7,337 nucleotides of DNA from Gemmataceae bacterium (GCA_025056835.1 JANWVS010000089.1:1-7337); one strand, 5' to 3'; counted from the first letter of the stretch, positions 1 through 6,319 are shown. Program-made: numbers and translations. The notes: generated by a model from the letters alone, not told the origin.

Positions 1-1
1 C

Positions 2-2026
2 AAGTGCGCCGGCATCGTCGGCGAGACGATGAAGCGCTATCACCCGCACGGCGACGGCGCCATCTACCCCACCTTGGTGCGTCTCGCCCAAGACTGGAAC
101 CTCCGCTATCGCCTGGTCCATCCTCAAGGCAACTTCGGTTCGATTGCCGGCTTGCCGGCGGCGCACATGCGCTACACCGAGGCCAAACTGACCCCCATCG
201 CCGCCGCGATGCTGGAGGACTTGGACAAGGATACCGTCGATTACATCGACAACTACGATGGCAAGTACCGCGAGCCGTTGGTCTTGCCGGGCAAGTTCCC
301 CAATCTGCTGGTCAACGGGTCCGACGGCATCGCCGTCGGCATGGCCACCGAGATTCCGCCGCACAATCTCGCTGAAGTTTGCGACGGCATCATTCGGCTC
401 ATCGACAAGCCGGATGTCTCCATTGACGAATTGATGGAGCTGATCCCCGGCCCCGACTTCCCCACTGGCGGCGTCATCTGCGGCAAGCAGGGCATCCTGG
501 ACGGCTATCGCACCGGCCGCGGCAAAGTCGTGCTCCGCGCTCGCGCCCGCATCGACGAGGACAAGAATCAGATCATCATTTACGAGGTCCCCTATCAGCA
601 AACGCGCAATCGCCTCCACGAAGCCATCGGCGAACTGGTCAAAGAGGAGCGGATCAAGGGAGTTGCCGACGTCAAAGATGAATCGAGCGCCCGCCAAGGG
701 GAGCCGGTGCGCCTCGTCGTTTACCTGAAGCGCGATGCCAACCCCCAGCTCGTGCTCAATCAGCTTTACGAATATTCGCCTCTGCAACGCACCGTCAGCA
801 TCATACTCCTGGCCTTGGTCGATGGACGGCCCAAGACGCTGACGCTGAAGCAGATGCTCGAAGAGTTCGTGCGGCATCGCCGCCAGGTGATTCGGCGACG
901 CACCGAGTTTCTCTTGCGGGAGGCCAAGCGCCGCAGCCATATCCTCGAAGGCCAACTGATCGCCATTGCCTCCCTCGACGAGGTCATTCGCATTTGTCGC
1001 ACCTCCCCCAGCCGGGCGGAAGCCAAGAGCCAGTTGATCGCGATGGAAGTCTCGGCGGCACTGATGGAACGAGCCTTGGGGGCCGAAGCCTTCGCCGAGC
1101 TTCAGCGCGAGTTGGGGCAACACCCCAGCTATTTCATGACCGAGGCCCAGGCCGAAGCGGTCGTGCGTTTACAGTTAGGCCAGTTGGCCGCCTTGGAACG
1201 CGACGAAATCCTCAAGGAATTCAAAAAGCTCCGGGACGAGATCCGCGGCTACAACGAGCTGCTGGCCAGCGAACGCAACATCCTGGCGGTCATCCGCGCC
1301 GAAATGATGGAGTTGCGCGACCACTATGCCGACGAACGCCGCACGCAGATCATCGAACAGGAACTCAAGAACGTCCGGCTCGAAGACCTCATCGCCGACG
1401 AACTTCATGCGGTGACGATCAGCCATCGCGGCTACATCAAGCGGCTGCCGCTGAGTACATATCGCAGCCAACATCGCGGCGGCAAGGGAATCTCCGGCGG
1501 CGAAACCCGCGAAGACGATTTCATCGAGCACTTTTACGTTTGCTCCACGCACGCCTACCTGCTCTGCTTCACGACCCGCGGCCGGGTCTATTGGCTCAAG
1601 GTCTACGAAATCCCGCAGATGAGCCGTACCAGCGCCGGCCGCGCCATCCCCAACATTATCGCCCTCAAAGAAGACGAGAAAATCTCCAGCGTTGTGCCGG
1701 TGCGCCGCTTCAGCGAGGATACGTACCTCCTCATGGCCACGCGCCGCGGCCTCGTCAAAAAGACCGCCCTCAAGGAATACAGTCGCCCCAAGGCCGGCGG
1801 CATCATCGGCATTGCCCTGGAGGAAGGCGACTACCTCATCGGTGTCGAACAGGTCAAGCCCGGCGACGAAGTCGTCTTGGCGACGAAAAACGGCATGGCC
1901 ATCCGCTTCGGCGAGTCCGACGTCCGGGCCATGGGACGCAATACCTACGGCGTCAAAGGAATCACTCTCACCGAAGGCGACGAGGTCGTCGGCATGTGGT
2001 GGCCGATCCGGAAGGCTCTCTCTTGA
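2..2026 (+). CDS. gyrA: DNA gyrase subunit A, N-terminal and middle part (5' end outside window; frame broken near 1996)
   Basis: Subunit A of DNA gyrase, the cytoplasmic type II topoisomerase that cuts and rejoins DNA and introduces ATP-driven negative supercoils with GyrB. The frame is open from the window edge. The first codon (K) aligns near E. coli residue 65, so about 64 residues are missing. Visible landmarks are the HPHGD motif at 41-55, the catalytic tyrosine of MRYTE at 173-175, the conserved [15 protein letters not shown] block, the [10 protein letters not shown] block, and a coiled-coil-like segment up to about 1370. The C-terminal wrapping domain starts near 1373 and carries the GyrA box QHRGGKG at 1469-1489, which favours GyrA over ParC. 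Homology to GyrA stops at ATG 1994-1996. After that this frame reads WWPIRKALS and ends at TGA 2024-2026, while the expected [12 protein letters not shown] continues in the next frame. Family assignment is certain; the break is probably a one-base indel. Confidence 0.96.
   Translation, partial: KCAGIVGETMKRYHPHGDGAIYPTLVRLAQDWNLRYRLVHPQGNFGSIAGLPAAHMRYTEAKLTPIAAAMLEDLDKDTVDYIDNYDGKYREPLVLPGKFPNLLVNGSDGIAVGMATEIPPHNLAEVCDGIIRLIDKPDVSIDELMELIPGPDFPTGGVICGKQGILDGYRTGRGKVVLRARARIDEDKNQIIIYEVPYQQTRNRLHEAIGELVKEERIKGVADVKDESSARQGEPVRLVVYLKRDANPQLVLNQLYEYSPLQRTVSIILLALVDGRPKTLTLKQMLEEFVRHRRQVIRRRTEFLLREAKRRSHILEGQLIAIASLDEVIRICRTSPSRAEAKSQLIAMEVSAALMERALGAEAFAELQRELGQHPSYFMTEAQAEAVVRLQLGQLAALERDEILKEFKKLRDEIRGYNELLASERNILAVIRAEMMELRDHYADERRTQIIEQELKNVRLEDLIADELHAVTISHRGYIKRLPLSTYRSQHRGGKGISGGETREDDFIEHFYVCSTHAYLLCFTTRGRVYWLKVYEIPQMSRTSAGRAIPNIIALKEDEKISSVVPVRRFSEDTYLLMATRRGLVKKTALKEYSRPKAGGIIGIALEEGDYLIGVEQVKPGDEVVLATKNGMAIRFGESDVRAMGRNTYGVKGITLTEGDEVVGMWWPIRKALS
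1991..2003 (+). other. Frameshift site in gyrA (apparent single-G deletion)
   Basis: The sequence GGCATGTGGTGGCC reads as G-M-W-W in the upstream frame. Adding one G after the ATG (giving GGCATGGTGGTGGCC) restores G-M-V-V-A-D-P-E-G, the usual GyrA sequence, and joins both halves exactly. No X-XXY-YYZ slippery heptamer is present here, so programmed -1 frameshifting is not supported. A sequencing or assembly indel is most likely; a recent real mutation is possible. Confidence 0.85.
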
Positions 2027-2571
2027 CAGTATGCCGCAACGGCTACGGCAAACGCACGCCGTTCGGCCCCAACACCGCCGGCGAGGTGGAGGAGGGAGAG
2101 CACGATCCGCTCGATGCGGCCGGCCCCGCTCCCGACGACACCCCCGGCGCCGACGTTGCCTCTGGCCCCGACACTGCCCCCGGCCCCGATGGCTCCCCTG
2201 CCGAAGGCGAAGCACACGAAGCCGCCGAGGAACGGTCCTCGATGCGCTACCGCAAGCAGCGTCGTGGCGGCAAGGGGTTGCGCGACATCCGCACCTCGGA
2301 ACGCAATGGCCCCGTCGTCGGCATCGCTTCCGTCCGCGACGGCGACGATATCGTGCTCATCACCAGCCACGGCATGGTCCATCGCACGCACGTCAGCGAA
2401 ATCCGTCCCATCGGGCGAAACACGCAAGGCGTGCGCCTCATGAATCTCAATGAAGGCGATACCATTGCTTCCCTGGCGAAGGTAGCCAAGGACGACGGCG
2501 ACGATTCCAAGACGGCGGAGACCGCTCCGGCCGCGACCGGCGGCGACGCGACAACCCCTTCTTCGTCATGA
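1996..2571 (+). CDS. gyrA: DNA gyrase subunit A, C-terminal part in the shifted frame
   Basis: This is the continuation of gyrA one frame back (-1). Read from 1996, it gives [20 protein letters not shown], which is ordinary GyrA C-terminal beta-pinwheel sequence. It is followed by PFGPN, an Asp/Glu/Pro/Ala-rich insertion (about 2074-2247), the exact canonical GyrA box QRRGGKG at 2257-2277, then TSERNGPVVG, SEIRPIGRNTQGVRL and an acidic, Ser/Thr/Ala-rich tail ending at TGA 2569-2571. It carries the last blades of the DNA-wrapping domain. Coding character is intact to the stop, so the 3' part shows no decay. It has no start codon or Shine-Dalgarno of its own near 1996 and is not an independent gene. 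The stop overlaps the selA start by four bases. As sequenced, the main frame would lose about 190 residues, including this second box. Confidence 0.92.
   Translation: MVADPEGSLLTVCRNGYGKRTPFGPNTAGEVEEGEHDPLDAAGPAPDDTPGADVASGPDTAPGPDGSPAEGEAHEAAEERSSMRYRKQRRGGKGLRDIRTSERNGPVVGIASVRDGDDIVLITSHGMVHRTHVSEIRPIGRNTQGVRLMNLNEGDTIASLAKVAKDDGDDSKTAETAPAATGGDATTPSSS
2074..2247 (+). other. Low-complexity acidic Pro/Ala/Gly/Asp insertion in the GyrA C-terminal domain
   Basis: Between GYGKRT (ending 2058) and the second GyrA box (2257) there are 66 codons, where E. coli GyrA has only about eight residues. The inserted stretch begins with an acidic patch (EVEEGE). It continues as loosely repeating PD, PG and AP units such as ASGPDTAPGPDGSP and ends in EAAEE. 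This looks like a disordered loop between two blades of the pinwheel. Because it is acidic and next to a DNA-wrapping surface, it could modulate wrapping; that role is an inference. Confidence 0.7.
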
Positions 2572-3977
2572 CCACGAACCCCCTACGCCGCTTGCCTTCC
2601 GTCCATGTCGTACTCGAGCATCCCGCCGTTCGCGCCTTGGCGGAGCGCTATTCCCGAGCAGCCCTCGTGGCGGCCGTGCGGGTCGAGCTGGGCGCCCGGC
2701 GGCGCCTGCTGCTCCAAGCCGGCGAACCGGCGAGCGTCGACCTCGCGGACGTGGCGCTTGCCGTGCAACGCCGTGTGGAGGCGGACGCGCAACCGCGCCT
2801 GGGTCGTGTCATCAACGCGACGGGGATCCTCCTTCACACCAATCTCGGCCGCGCCCCGATGGCCGCGGTCGCAGCCCAAGCGGCCCACGAGGCCGCCGCC
2901 GGCTACGTCAACCTGGAATTGGACCTGGACTCCGGCAAACGGGCGTCGCGCCAGGATGTCGTGCGCGACCTGCTTAGCCGGCTGACGGGAGCCGAGTCGG
3001 CCACGGTAGTCAACAACAATGCCGCCGCCACGCTCCTTACCCTGCGCGTCGTCGGCCGCGGTCGGGAGGTCGTCGTTTCGCGCGGGCAGCTCATCGAGAT
3101 CGGCGGCAGCTTCCGCTTGCCGGAAATCATGTCTCTGTCGGGGGCGATTCTCCGCGAAGTCGGCACGACGAACATCACTCGACTCGCCGATTACGAAGCG
3201 GCCCTCGGTCCCGCCACGGCTGCGCTGCTCCGCGTGCATCCCAGCAACTATCGGCTGGTCGGCTTCACCGAGACGCCGTCGCTGACGGAGCTGAGCGTCC
3301 TGGCTCGCAAGCACCATCTGCCGCTCATCGACGACATCGGCTCCGGCGCCCTGGTCGATTGTCAGCGCTTCGGTCTCAGCGGCGAGCCGTTGGCCCGGGA
3401 CAGTGTCGCGGCGGGTGCCGATCTGGTGCTTTTCAGCGGCGATAAGCTTTTAGGGGGGCCGCAGGCCGGCATCATTGTCGGCGCGAAGGCGTGGATCGAG
3501 CGGATCGAGAAAGATCCGCTGATGCGGGCGGTGCGCATCGACAAGATGACCTTGGCGGCTTTGGAAGCAACGCTGCGGCTGTATCTCAATGAAGATACCG
3601 TCGTGCGCGAGGTGCCTGTGCTTCGCCTGTTGGCCACGCCGCTGGCGGATTTGGAGGCCCGGGCGCATATCTTGGCCGGGCGGCTGTCGGCCCTGCCGTC
3701 CATCGCCGAGGCCGCGGCGCGGCGCGACGAGGCCTACGCGGGGGGCGGTTCGCTTCCCGCTCAAGCTCTGCCGACCTGGGTCGTTGCCGTCAAAGCTCGC
3801 CTCTGGGATGACGTCGATTTCGCTCGCCGTTTGCGCCTGGGCACGCCGGCAGTGATGCCGCGGTTGGGCGACGGGGCCGTCCTTCTCGACTTACGCGCCG
3901 TTTTTCCGGAGCAGATCGAGGCCTTGGTCGACGCCGTCGCGACCGCCGCCCAGGCCGACGACGATCCAACTGGATAA
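2568..3977 (+). CDS. selA: L-seryl-tRNA(Sec) selenium transferase (selenocysteine synthase)
   Basis: PLP-dependent cytoplasmic enzyme that converts Ser-tRNA(Sec) to Sec-tRNA(Sec) using selenophosphate from SelD. In E. coli it works as a decamer. The product is 469 residues, against 463 in E. coli. Residues about 5-50 match the N-terminal tRNA-binding region (LRRLPSV...HPAV...VRVELGARR). Core motifs are VINATGILLHTNLGR from 81, VVNNNAAA from 147, EIGGSFRLPE from 177, EVGTTN from 197, IGSGALVD from 257, and SGDKLLGGPQAGIIVG from 290 with the PLP Schiff-base lysine at K293. DKMTLAALEATLRLYL and a C-terminal LLDLRAVF complete the match. The ATG overlaps the gyrA stop as ATGA, and I see no Shine-Dalgarno before it, so translation is probably coupled to gyrA. 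Related PLP enzymes of the SelA-like group exist, but the motif match along the whole length favours true SelA. Confidence 0.95.
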   Translation: MTTNPLRRLPSVHVVLEHPAVRALAERYSRAALVAAVRVELGARRRLLLQAGEPASVDLADVALAVQRRVEADAQPRLGRVINATGILLHTNLGRAPMAAVAAQAAHEAAAGYVNLELDLDSGKRASRQDVVRDLLSRLTGAESATVVNNNAAATLLTLRVVGRGREVVVSRGQLIEIGGSFRLPEIMSLSGAILREVGTTNITRLADYEAALGPATAALLRVHPSNYRLVGFTETPSLTELSVLARKHHLPLIDDIGSGALVDCQRFGLSGEPLARDSVAAGADLVLFSGDKLLGGPQAGIIVGAKAWIERIEKDPLMRAVRIDKMTLAALEATLRLYLNEDTVVREVPVLRLLATPLADLEARAHILAGRLSALPSIAEAAARRDEAYAGGGSLPAQALPTWVVAVKARLWDDVDFARRLRLGTPAVMPRLGDGAVLLDLRAVFPEQIEALVDAVATAAQADDDPTG

Positions 3978-4005
3978 GGCCGATCCCACCGGATAGACTG
4001 GGTCG
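3962..4005. repeat. Tandem near-repeat and weak hairpin between the convergent genes
   Basis: Two 15-base units of the form CGATCCMACYGGATA lie 19 bases apart (3962-3976 and 3981-3995) and match at 13 of 15 bases. Each contains a small dyad (ATCCA-AC-TGGAT in the first, ATCC-N4-GGAT in the second). A wider imperfect hairpin pairs CGATCCCA (3981-3988) with TGGGTCG (3999-4005), with one bulged base. The first unit includes the selA stop. This could act as a weak bidirectional transcription end between selA and the hydrolase gene, but no T-run follows on either strand. Confidence 0.3.
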
Positions 4006-4023
4006 CGGTGCCGACGCCAAACT

Positions 4024-5457
4024 TCACTTACTGCGCTGCACGATCCAATCAGAAATCAGCGCCAGGGCGGACGGAGCGAAAGTCTCCTCGATGCGAGCAT
4101 ATTCGGCCACGGACCCTGTCTTCGCGGTTTGGAAGAGATGATTCAAGTTGGGCAACTCTTGCAGCGTCACGTCCTTGTTGCCTCCTTGGGCCAGGGCCTG
4201 GCGAATCGCCGCAAGGTTTTCCTTCGGCGGTACTTGGACATCTTTTTCCCCGATCAGCGCCAGCACCGGCACGCGCAGCTTGGCCAGCGTCGGCCGCGGA
4301 TCGTAAGTCAGGAAGAAGCGAAACCAGGGTGTCGTGATGGTCTGCAATTGGGCCTCCAGCGACTTCTCTTGGGCCTTGTATACCGCCTGCTCGACGACCG
4401 AAAGCTTTTTTACGAAGTCATCGAGGCGCTGGCGGATCAGCTTCTTGGCCTTGTCGTTGTCTTTCTCTTCCTTGAGCGCTTGGAACATCAACTCCTGCAC
4501 GAGACGTTGACGTCTCATGACTTCGGCGCCGGCGCCGTTCGCCTTCAGCAACGCCTGTCCTTGGAGATACAGAAGTTCCTCCCCGGGCAAGCCGGTGCCT
4601 GCGAGCAAAACGACAAAGGCCACGTCGTCGGACTTGGCGGCGACGTACGGCGCCAAGATGCCGCCCTCGCTATGCCCGATCAGACCGAGCTTGCGGGCGT
4701 TGATCTCCTTCCGACCTTTCAGGAATTGCAGACAGGCAAGCACGTCTTGGGCGCAATCTTCCAGCGTCGCCGTCAGGACATTGCCGGTCGAGCCGCCGAC
4801 GCCGCGGTCGTCCAACCGCAGTACGGCGATGCCGTGTCGGGTCAAATGATCGGCGAGCACGAGGAACGGTTTGTGATTGAAGATCGTTTCATCGCGATCT
4901 TGCGGACCGGAACCGGATAGGAGCACCACCGCCGGAAACGGGCCGGGACCGCGCGGCAGCGTCAACGTGCCGGCCAGCTTGATGCCTTGCTGCAAGCTGT
5001 CGATCGTCACGTCGATTTCGAGATAGGGATACGGCTTCTTCGGATGTTGCGGGCGGGCGATCTCGGGGACCTTGTCGACGCGCTGCAAGGTCAGCGGCAA
5101 GTCGCCGGCTTGCTTCCAGCGGCCGACGAGAGCCGCACCGTCCTTCTCGAGCGTTCCTTCAAACTCCGCTTTAATGGTTTTCAGTTCGAGCCGGACCTTG
5201 CCGTCCTTGAACTCAATCGCCGAAAGCGGAATGTCCTTGGCCCCTTGGTCGAGACTGTCCATCGTGCCCGACCAGCCGTCGCCGCTTTTGACGATGCGGA
5301 ACGCCAAACGCAACTCCACGACCCCGGTCTTGAGCGTCCCGAACCACAGCCCAGCGATGTCCTTGACAGCCGGCTGGTCCAGGGGGGTGGCCGCGGCAGG
5401 CACCACCAGGAACCACGCCGCCAACGCCCGCGCTTGCCGATGCCGCGAGATCATCAT
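4024..5457 (-). CDS. Secreted or periplasmic alpha/beta-hydrolase (putative esterase/peptidase, S33-like fold)
   Basis: The predicted product is 477 residues. Residues 1-24 look like a Sec signal peptide: basic RHRQAR, hydrophobic ALAAWFLVV, and cleavage near PAAA-T. Residues about 33-128 form a beta-rich N-terminal domain (GLWFGTLKTG..., LDQGAKDIPL, FEGTLEKDG, GRWKQAGDLPLTL) often seen before such hydrolases. The catalytic domain starts near 145 with oxyanion-type SGSGPQDRDE (181-190) and DDRGVGGS. The probable triad is S263 in GHSEGG, D406 in GEKDVQVPP and H440 in NLNHLF. Residues about 293-385 are a charged helical cap. The substrate cannot be told from sequence. AGGAGG at 5461-5466 fixes the start near two adjacent ATGs (5457 or 5454); the second has the better spacing (6 against 3 bases). 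The open frame continues upstream to 5754, but that part is Arg/Pro-rich and runs opposite a better gene. It probably shares a transcript with the anchored protein 82 bases upstream. Confidence 0.9.
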   Translation of the reverse strand: MMISRHRQARALAAWFLVVPAAATPLDQPAVKDIAGLWFGTLKTGVVELRLAFRIVKSGDGWSGTMDSLDQGAKDIPLSAIEFKDGKVRLELKTIKAEFEGTLEKDGAALVGRWKQAGDLPLTLQRVDKVPEIARPQHPKKPYPYLEIDVTIDSLQQGIKLAGTLTLPRGPGPFPAVVLLSGSGPQDRDETIFNHKPFLVLADHLTRHGIAVLRLDDRGVGGSTGNVLTATLEDCAQDVLACLQFLKGRKEINARKLGLIGHSEGGILAPYVAAKSDDVAFVVLLAGTGLPGEELLYLQGQALLKANGAGAEVMRRQRLVQELMFQALKEEKDNDKAKKLIRQRLDDFVKKLSVVEQAVYKAQEKSLEAQLQTITTPWFRFFLTYDPRPTLAKLRVPVLALIGEKDVQVPPKENLAAIRQALAQGGNKDVTLQELPNLNHLFQTAKTGSVAEYARIEETFAPSALALISDWIVQRSK

Positions 5458-5460
5458 GTG

Positions 5461-5466
5461 CCTCCT
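5461..5466 (-). promoter_or_regulatory. Shine-Dalgarno AGGAGG deciding the hydrolase start
   Basis: A perfect AGGAGG on the minus strand lies 3 bases before the ATG at 5457 and 6 bases before the in-frame ATG at 5454. It excludes the long upstream extension of the frame and puts the signal peptide at the very N-terminus. Confidence 0.75.
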
Positions 5467-5482
5467 ACGCAGGCCGCCAGGT

Positions 5483-5498
5483 TCCACGCCGCCGTGGA
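5483..5498 (-). other. Small perfect hairpin in the gap between the two minus-strand genes
   Basis: TCCACG (5483-5488) and CGTGGA (5493-5498) are a perfect 6-bp inverted repeat around a 4-base loop, 16 bases before the hydrolase Shine-Dalgarno in transcript order. There is no T-run, so it is not a standard terminator. It could be an mRNA-processing or stability element between the two genes, or chance in GC-rich DNA. Confidence 0.3.
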
Positions 5499-5539
5499 GC
5501 CAAGGCTGAACGAATGAGTCTAAGTCCATGATAGGAAAC

Positions 5540-5995
5540 CTAAGGCGTCTCGTGATGCGCCGGCAGCAGCGGTTCGACGGTCCGTGCCCGGCCGCTTCGG
5601 TGAACGACTTCGTCGGCGTAGGGCATGCGGCGCGATTCCGGGTCGGGATGCGGCGCGGCGGTCGCACTTGCCGATTCCAACCTCCGGCCGGCGGGAACTT
5701 GCCACGACGTTTCCGACACCGGTTCCGTATCGTCCGACTCCGGCTGGGTGACAATTATCTCGTCGACTTCGATGGTTCTCCGCGCAGCCGTCTTGGCGTC
5801 AGGCTCGCCGGTTGGCTCCATCGGGGGAGGAATTGGTTCGGGACCGACATCGTTGGGGCTGACCAAGACCACATCGGCCGCGGCGTCCACGACTTGCGGT
5901 GGGTGAGAGCGGTGCCGCCACCACCATGCCGCCGCTGTGGCGACCATCGCCAAACCCACGATCCCAGCACAATACCACTTGGACAGGTTGGACAT
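5540..5995 (-). CDS. Small membrane-anchored Pro/Glu-rich protein of unknown function
   Basis: The product is 151 residues and I do not recognise its family. Residues 1-7 are a short N-terminus, and about 8-26 (YCAGIVGLAMVATAAAWWW) are one hydrophobic segment that is either a transmembrane anchor or an uncleaved signal. A basic RHRSH follows. The remainder is a low-complexity, probably disordered tail with PEPIPPPMEPTGEP (52-65), acidic IEVDEIIVTQPESDDTEP (75-92), and a more distinctive RRMPYADEV near 122-130. No enzymatic motif is visible. Start choice is supported by AAGGAG at 6003-6008, seven bases before the ATG. Several longer frames overlap it on both strands, but they are Arg-rich shadows without ribosome sites. 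It precedes the exported hydrolase by 82 bases on the same strand, so a shared transcript and an envelope location are plausible. The gene could be lineage-restricted. Confidence 0.72.
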   Translation of the reverse strand: MSNLSKWYCAGIVGLAMVATAAAWWWRHRSHPPQVVDAAADVVLVSPNDVGPEPIPPPMEPTGEPDAKTAARRTIEVDEIIVTQPESDDTEPVSETSWQVPAGRRLESASATAAPHPDPESRRMPYADEVVHRSGRARTVEPLLPAHHETP

Positions 5996-6002
5996 GCTGA
6001 CG

Positions 6003-6008
6003 CTCCTT
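6003..6008 (-). promoter_or_regulatory. Shine-Dalgarno AAGGAG of the anchored protein
   Basis: AAGGAG on the minus strand lies seven bases before the ATG at 5995. This spacing and strength support the 151-residue frame over the competing frames across the same DNA. Confidence 0.7.
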
Positions 6009-6058
6009 GTCGACTGCGGAGAACCCCGACAAAAACGCGGGTCAACGATCGTGCCCGG

Positions 6059-6086
6059 TTTATAGCGGTGCGTCGGCGCACGGCAA
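6059..6086 (-). promoter_or_regulatory. Candidate sigma70-type promoter for the minus-strand pair, with an inverted repeat in its spacer
   Basis: On the minus strand TTGCCG (6081-6086), a 16-base spacer and TATAAA (6059-6064) resemble -35 and -10 elements. Transcription would begin near 6052, giving a leader of about 57 bases before the ATG at 5995. The spacer holds a perfect 5-bp dyad, GTGCG-N4-CGCAC (6068-6081), which could be an operator. The -35 match is partial, so this is a motif-level prediction only. Confidence 0.35.
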
Positions 6087-6253
6087 AGAGCAACCGTCGC
6101 GGCGCCCTCCGCAGGGATGCGCTCAGGCGCTGTGCGCTGGGGCTATAAGTCCATCTGCGTCGGTCGCCGACTGGCTCGGCTCGTCCGAAAAATAACGACT
6201 TGCGCCACAATCGAATGGCCCTGGGGCAGCGCCGAAGAAATCCAACCTTAGGA

Positions 6254-6282
6254 TTGCGAAGCGACGGCGTAGAATGTATAAG
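6254..6282 (+). promoter_or_regulatory. Candidate sigma70-type promoter for rsfS-argS
   Basis: TTGCGA (6254-6259), a 17-base spacer and TATAAG (6277-6282) match the consensus -35 and -10 at four and five of six positions. A second -10-like TAGAAT overlaps at 6270-6275. Transcription would start near 6289, leaving a leader of about 120 bases. The most upstream in-frame ATG of rsfS (6274) lies just before the -10 hexamer, upstream of this transcription start, so it could not be used from this promoter. Confidence 0.5.
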
Positions 6283-6299
6283 AGGATAAAGCAGCGCAA

Positions 6300-6319
6300 G
6301 TCGGCCCAACCGGGCCGAC
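6300..6319 (+). other. Perfect 8-bp GC-rich stem-loop in the rsfS leader
   Basis: GTCGGCCC (6300-6307) pairs perfectly with GGGCCGAC (6312-6319) around the loop AACC. It sits about 10 bases after the predicted transcription start. No T-run follows on either strand, so it is not an intrinsic terminator. It may protect the 5' end of the mRNA or bind a regulator. Confidence 0.5.

Noticed and set aside
994..1995. Long open frame in the frame of the gyrA 3' part, upstream of the break
   Set aside because: Before 1996 it translates to Arg/Pro/His-rich sequence unrelated to GyrA. It is a GC-rich shadow of the true frame.
1985..2003. Programmed -1 ribosomal frameshifting in gyrA
   Set aside because: No slippery heptamer is present at the junction and I see no obvious downstream stem placed for it. 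One missing G in a short G run is a simpler explanation.
2024..2026. The in-frame TGA in gyrA as a selenocysteine codon, tempting because selA is next door
   Set aside because: Reading through the TGA in the same frame gives QYAATAT, which is not GyrA. The GyrA sequence resumes in a different frame, so a frameshift and not a recoded stop explains the break.
1175..2215. 346-codon open frame on the minus strand opposite gyrA
   Set aside because: It runs antisense to clear GyrA coding sequence, its composition (Ala, Gly, Arg, Asp) is typical of GC-rich shadows, and it has no recognisable motif.
2583..3317. 244-codon open frame on the minus strand opposite selA
   Set aside because: The opposite strand encodes SelA with all its motifs. 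This frame is low-complexity and unrelated to any family I know.
4129..4920. 263-codon open frame on the plus strand opposite the hydrolase
   Set aside because: The minus strand has the catalytic triad and a signal peptide. This frame is a Gln/Leu/Arg-rich shadow.
5458..5754. N-terminal extension of the hydrolase to an upstream start at 5754
   Set aside because: The extra 99 residues are Arg/Pro-rich and overlap the anchored-protein gene. A perfect AGGAGG and a signal peptide mark the start at 5457 or 5454.
5528..6148. 206-codon plus-strand open frame over the anchored protein and the intergenic region
   Set aside because: It is Arg-rich throughout with no ribosome site and no motif; the opposite frame has a ribosome site and an N-terminal hydrophobic segment.
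6300..6319. The leader hairpin as an intrinsic terminator
   Set aside because: Neither strand has a T-run directly after the stem.
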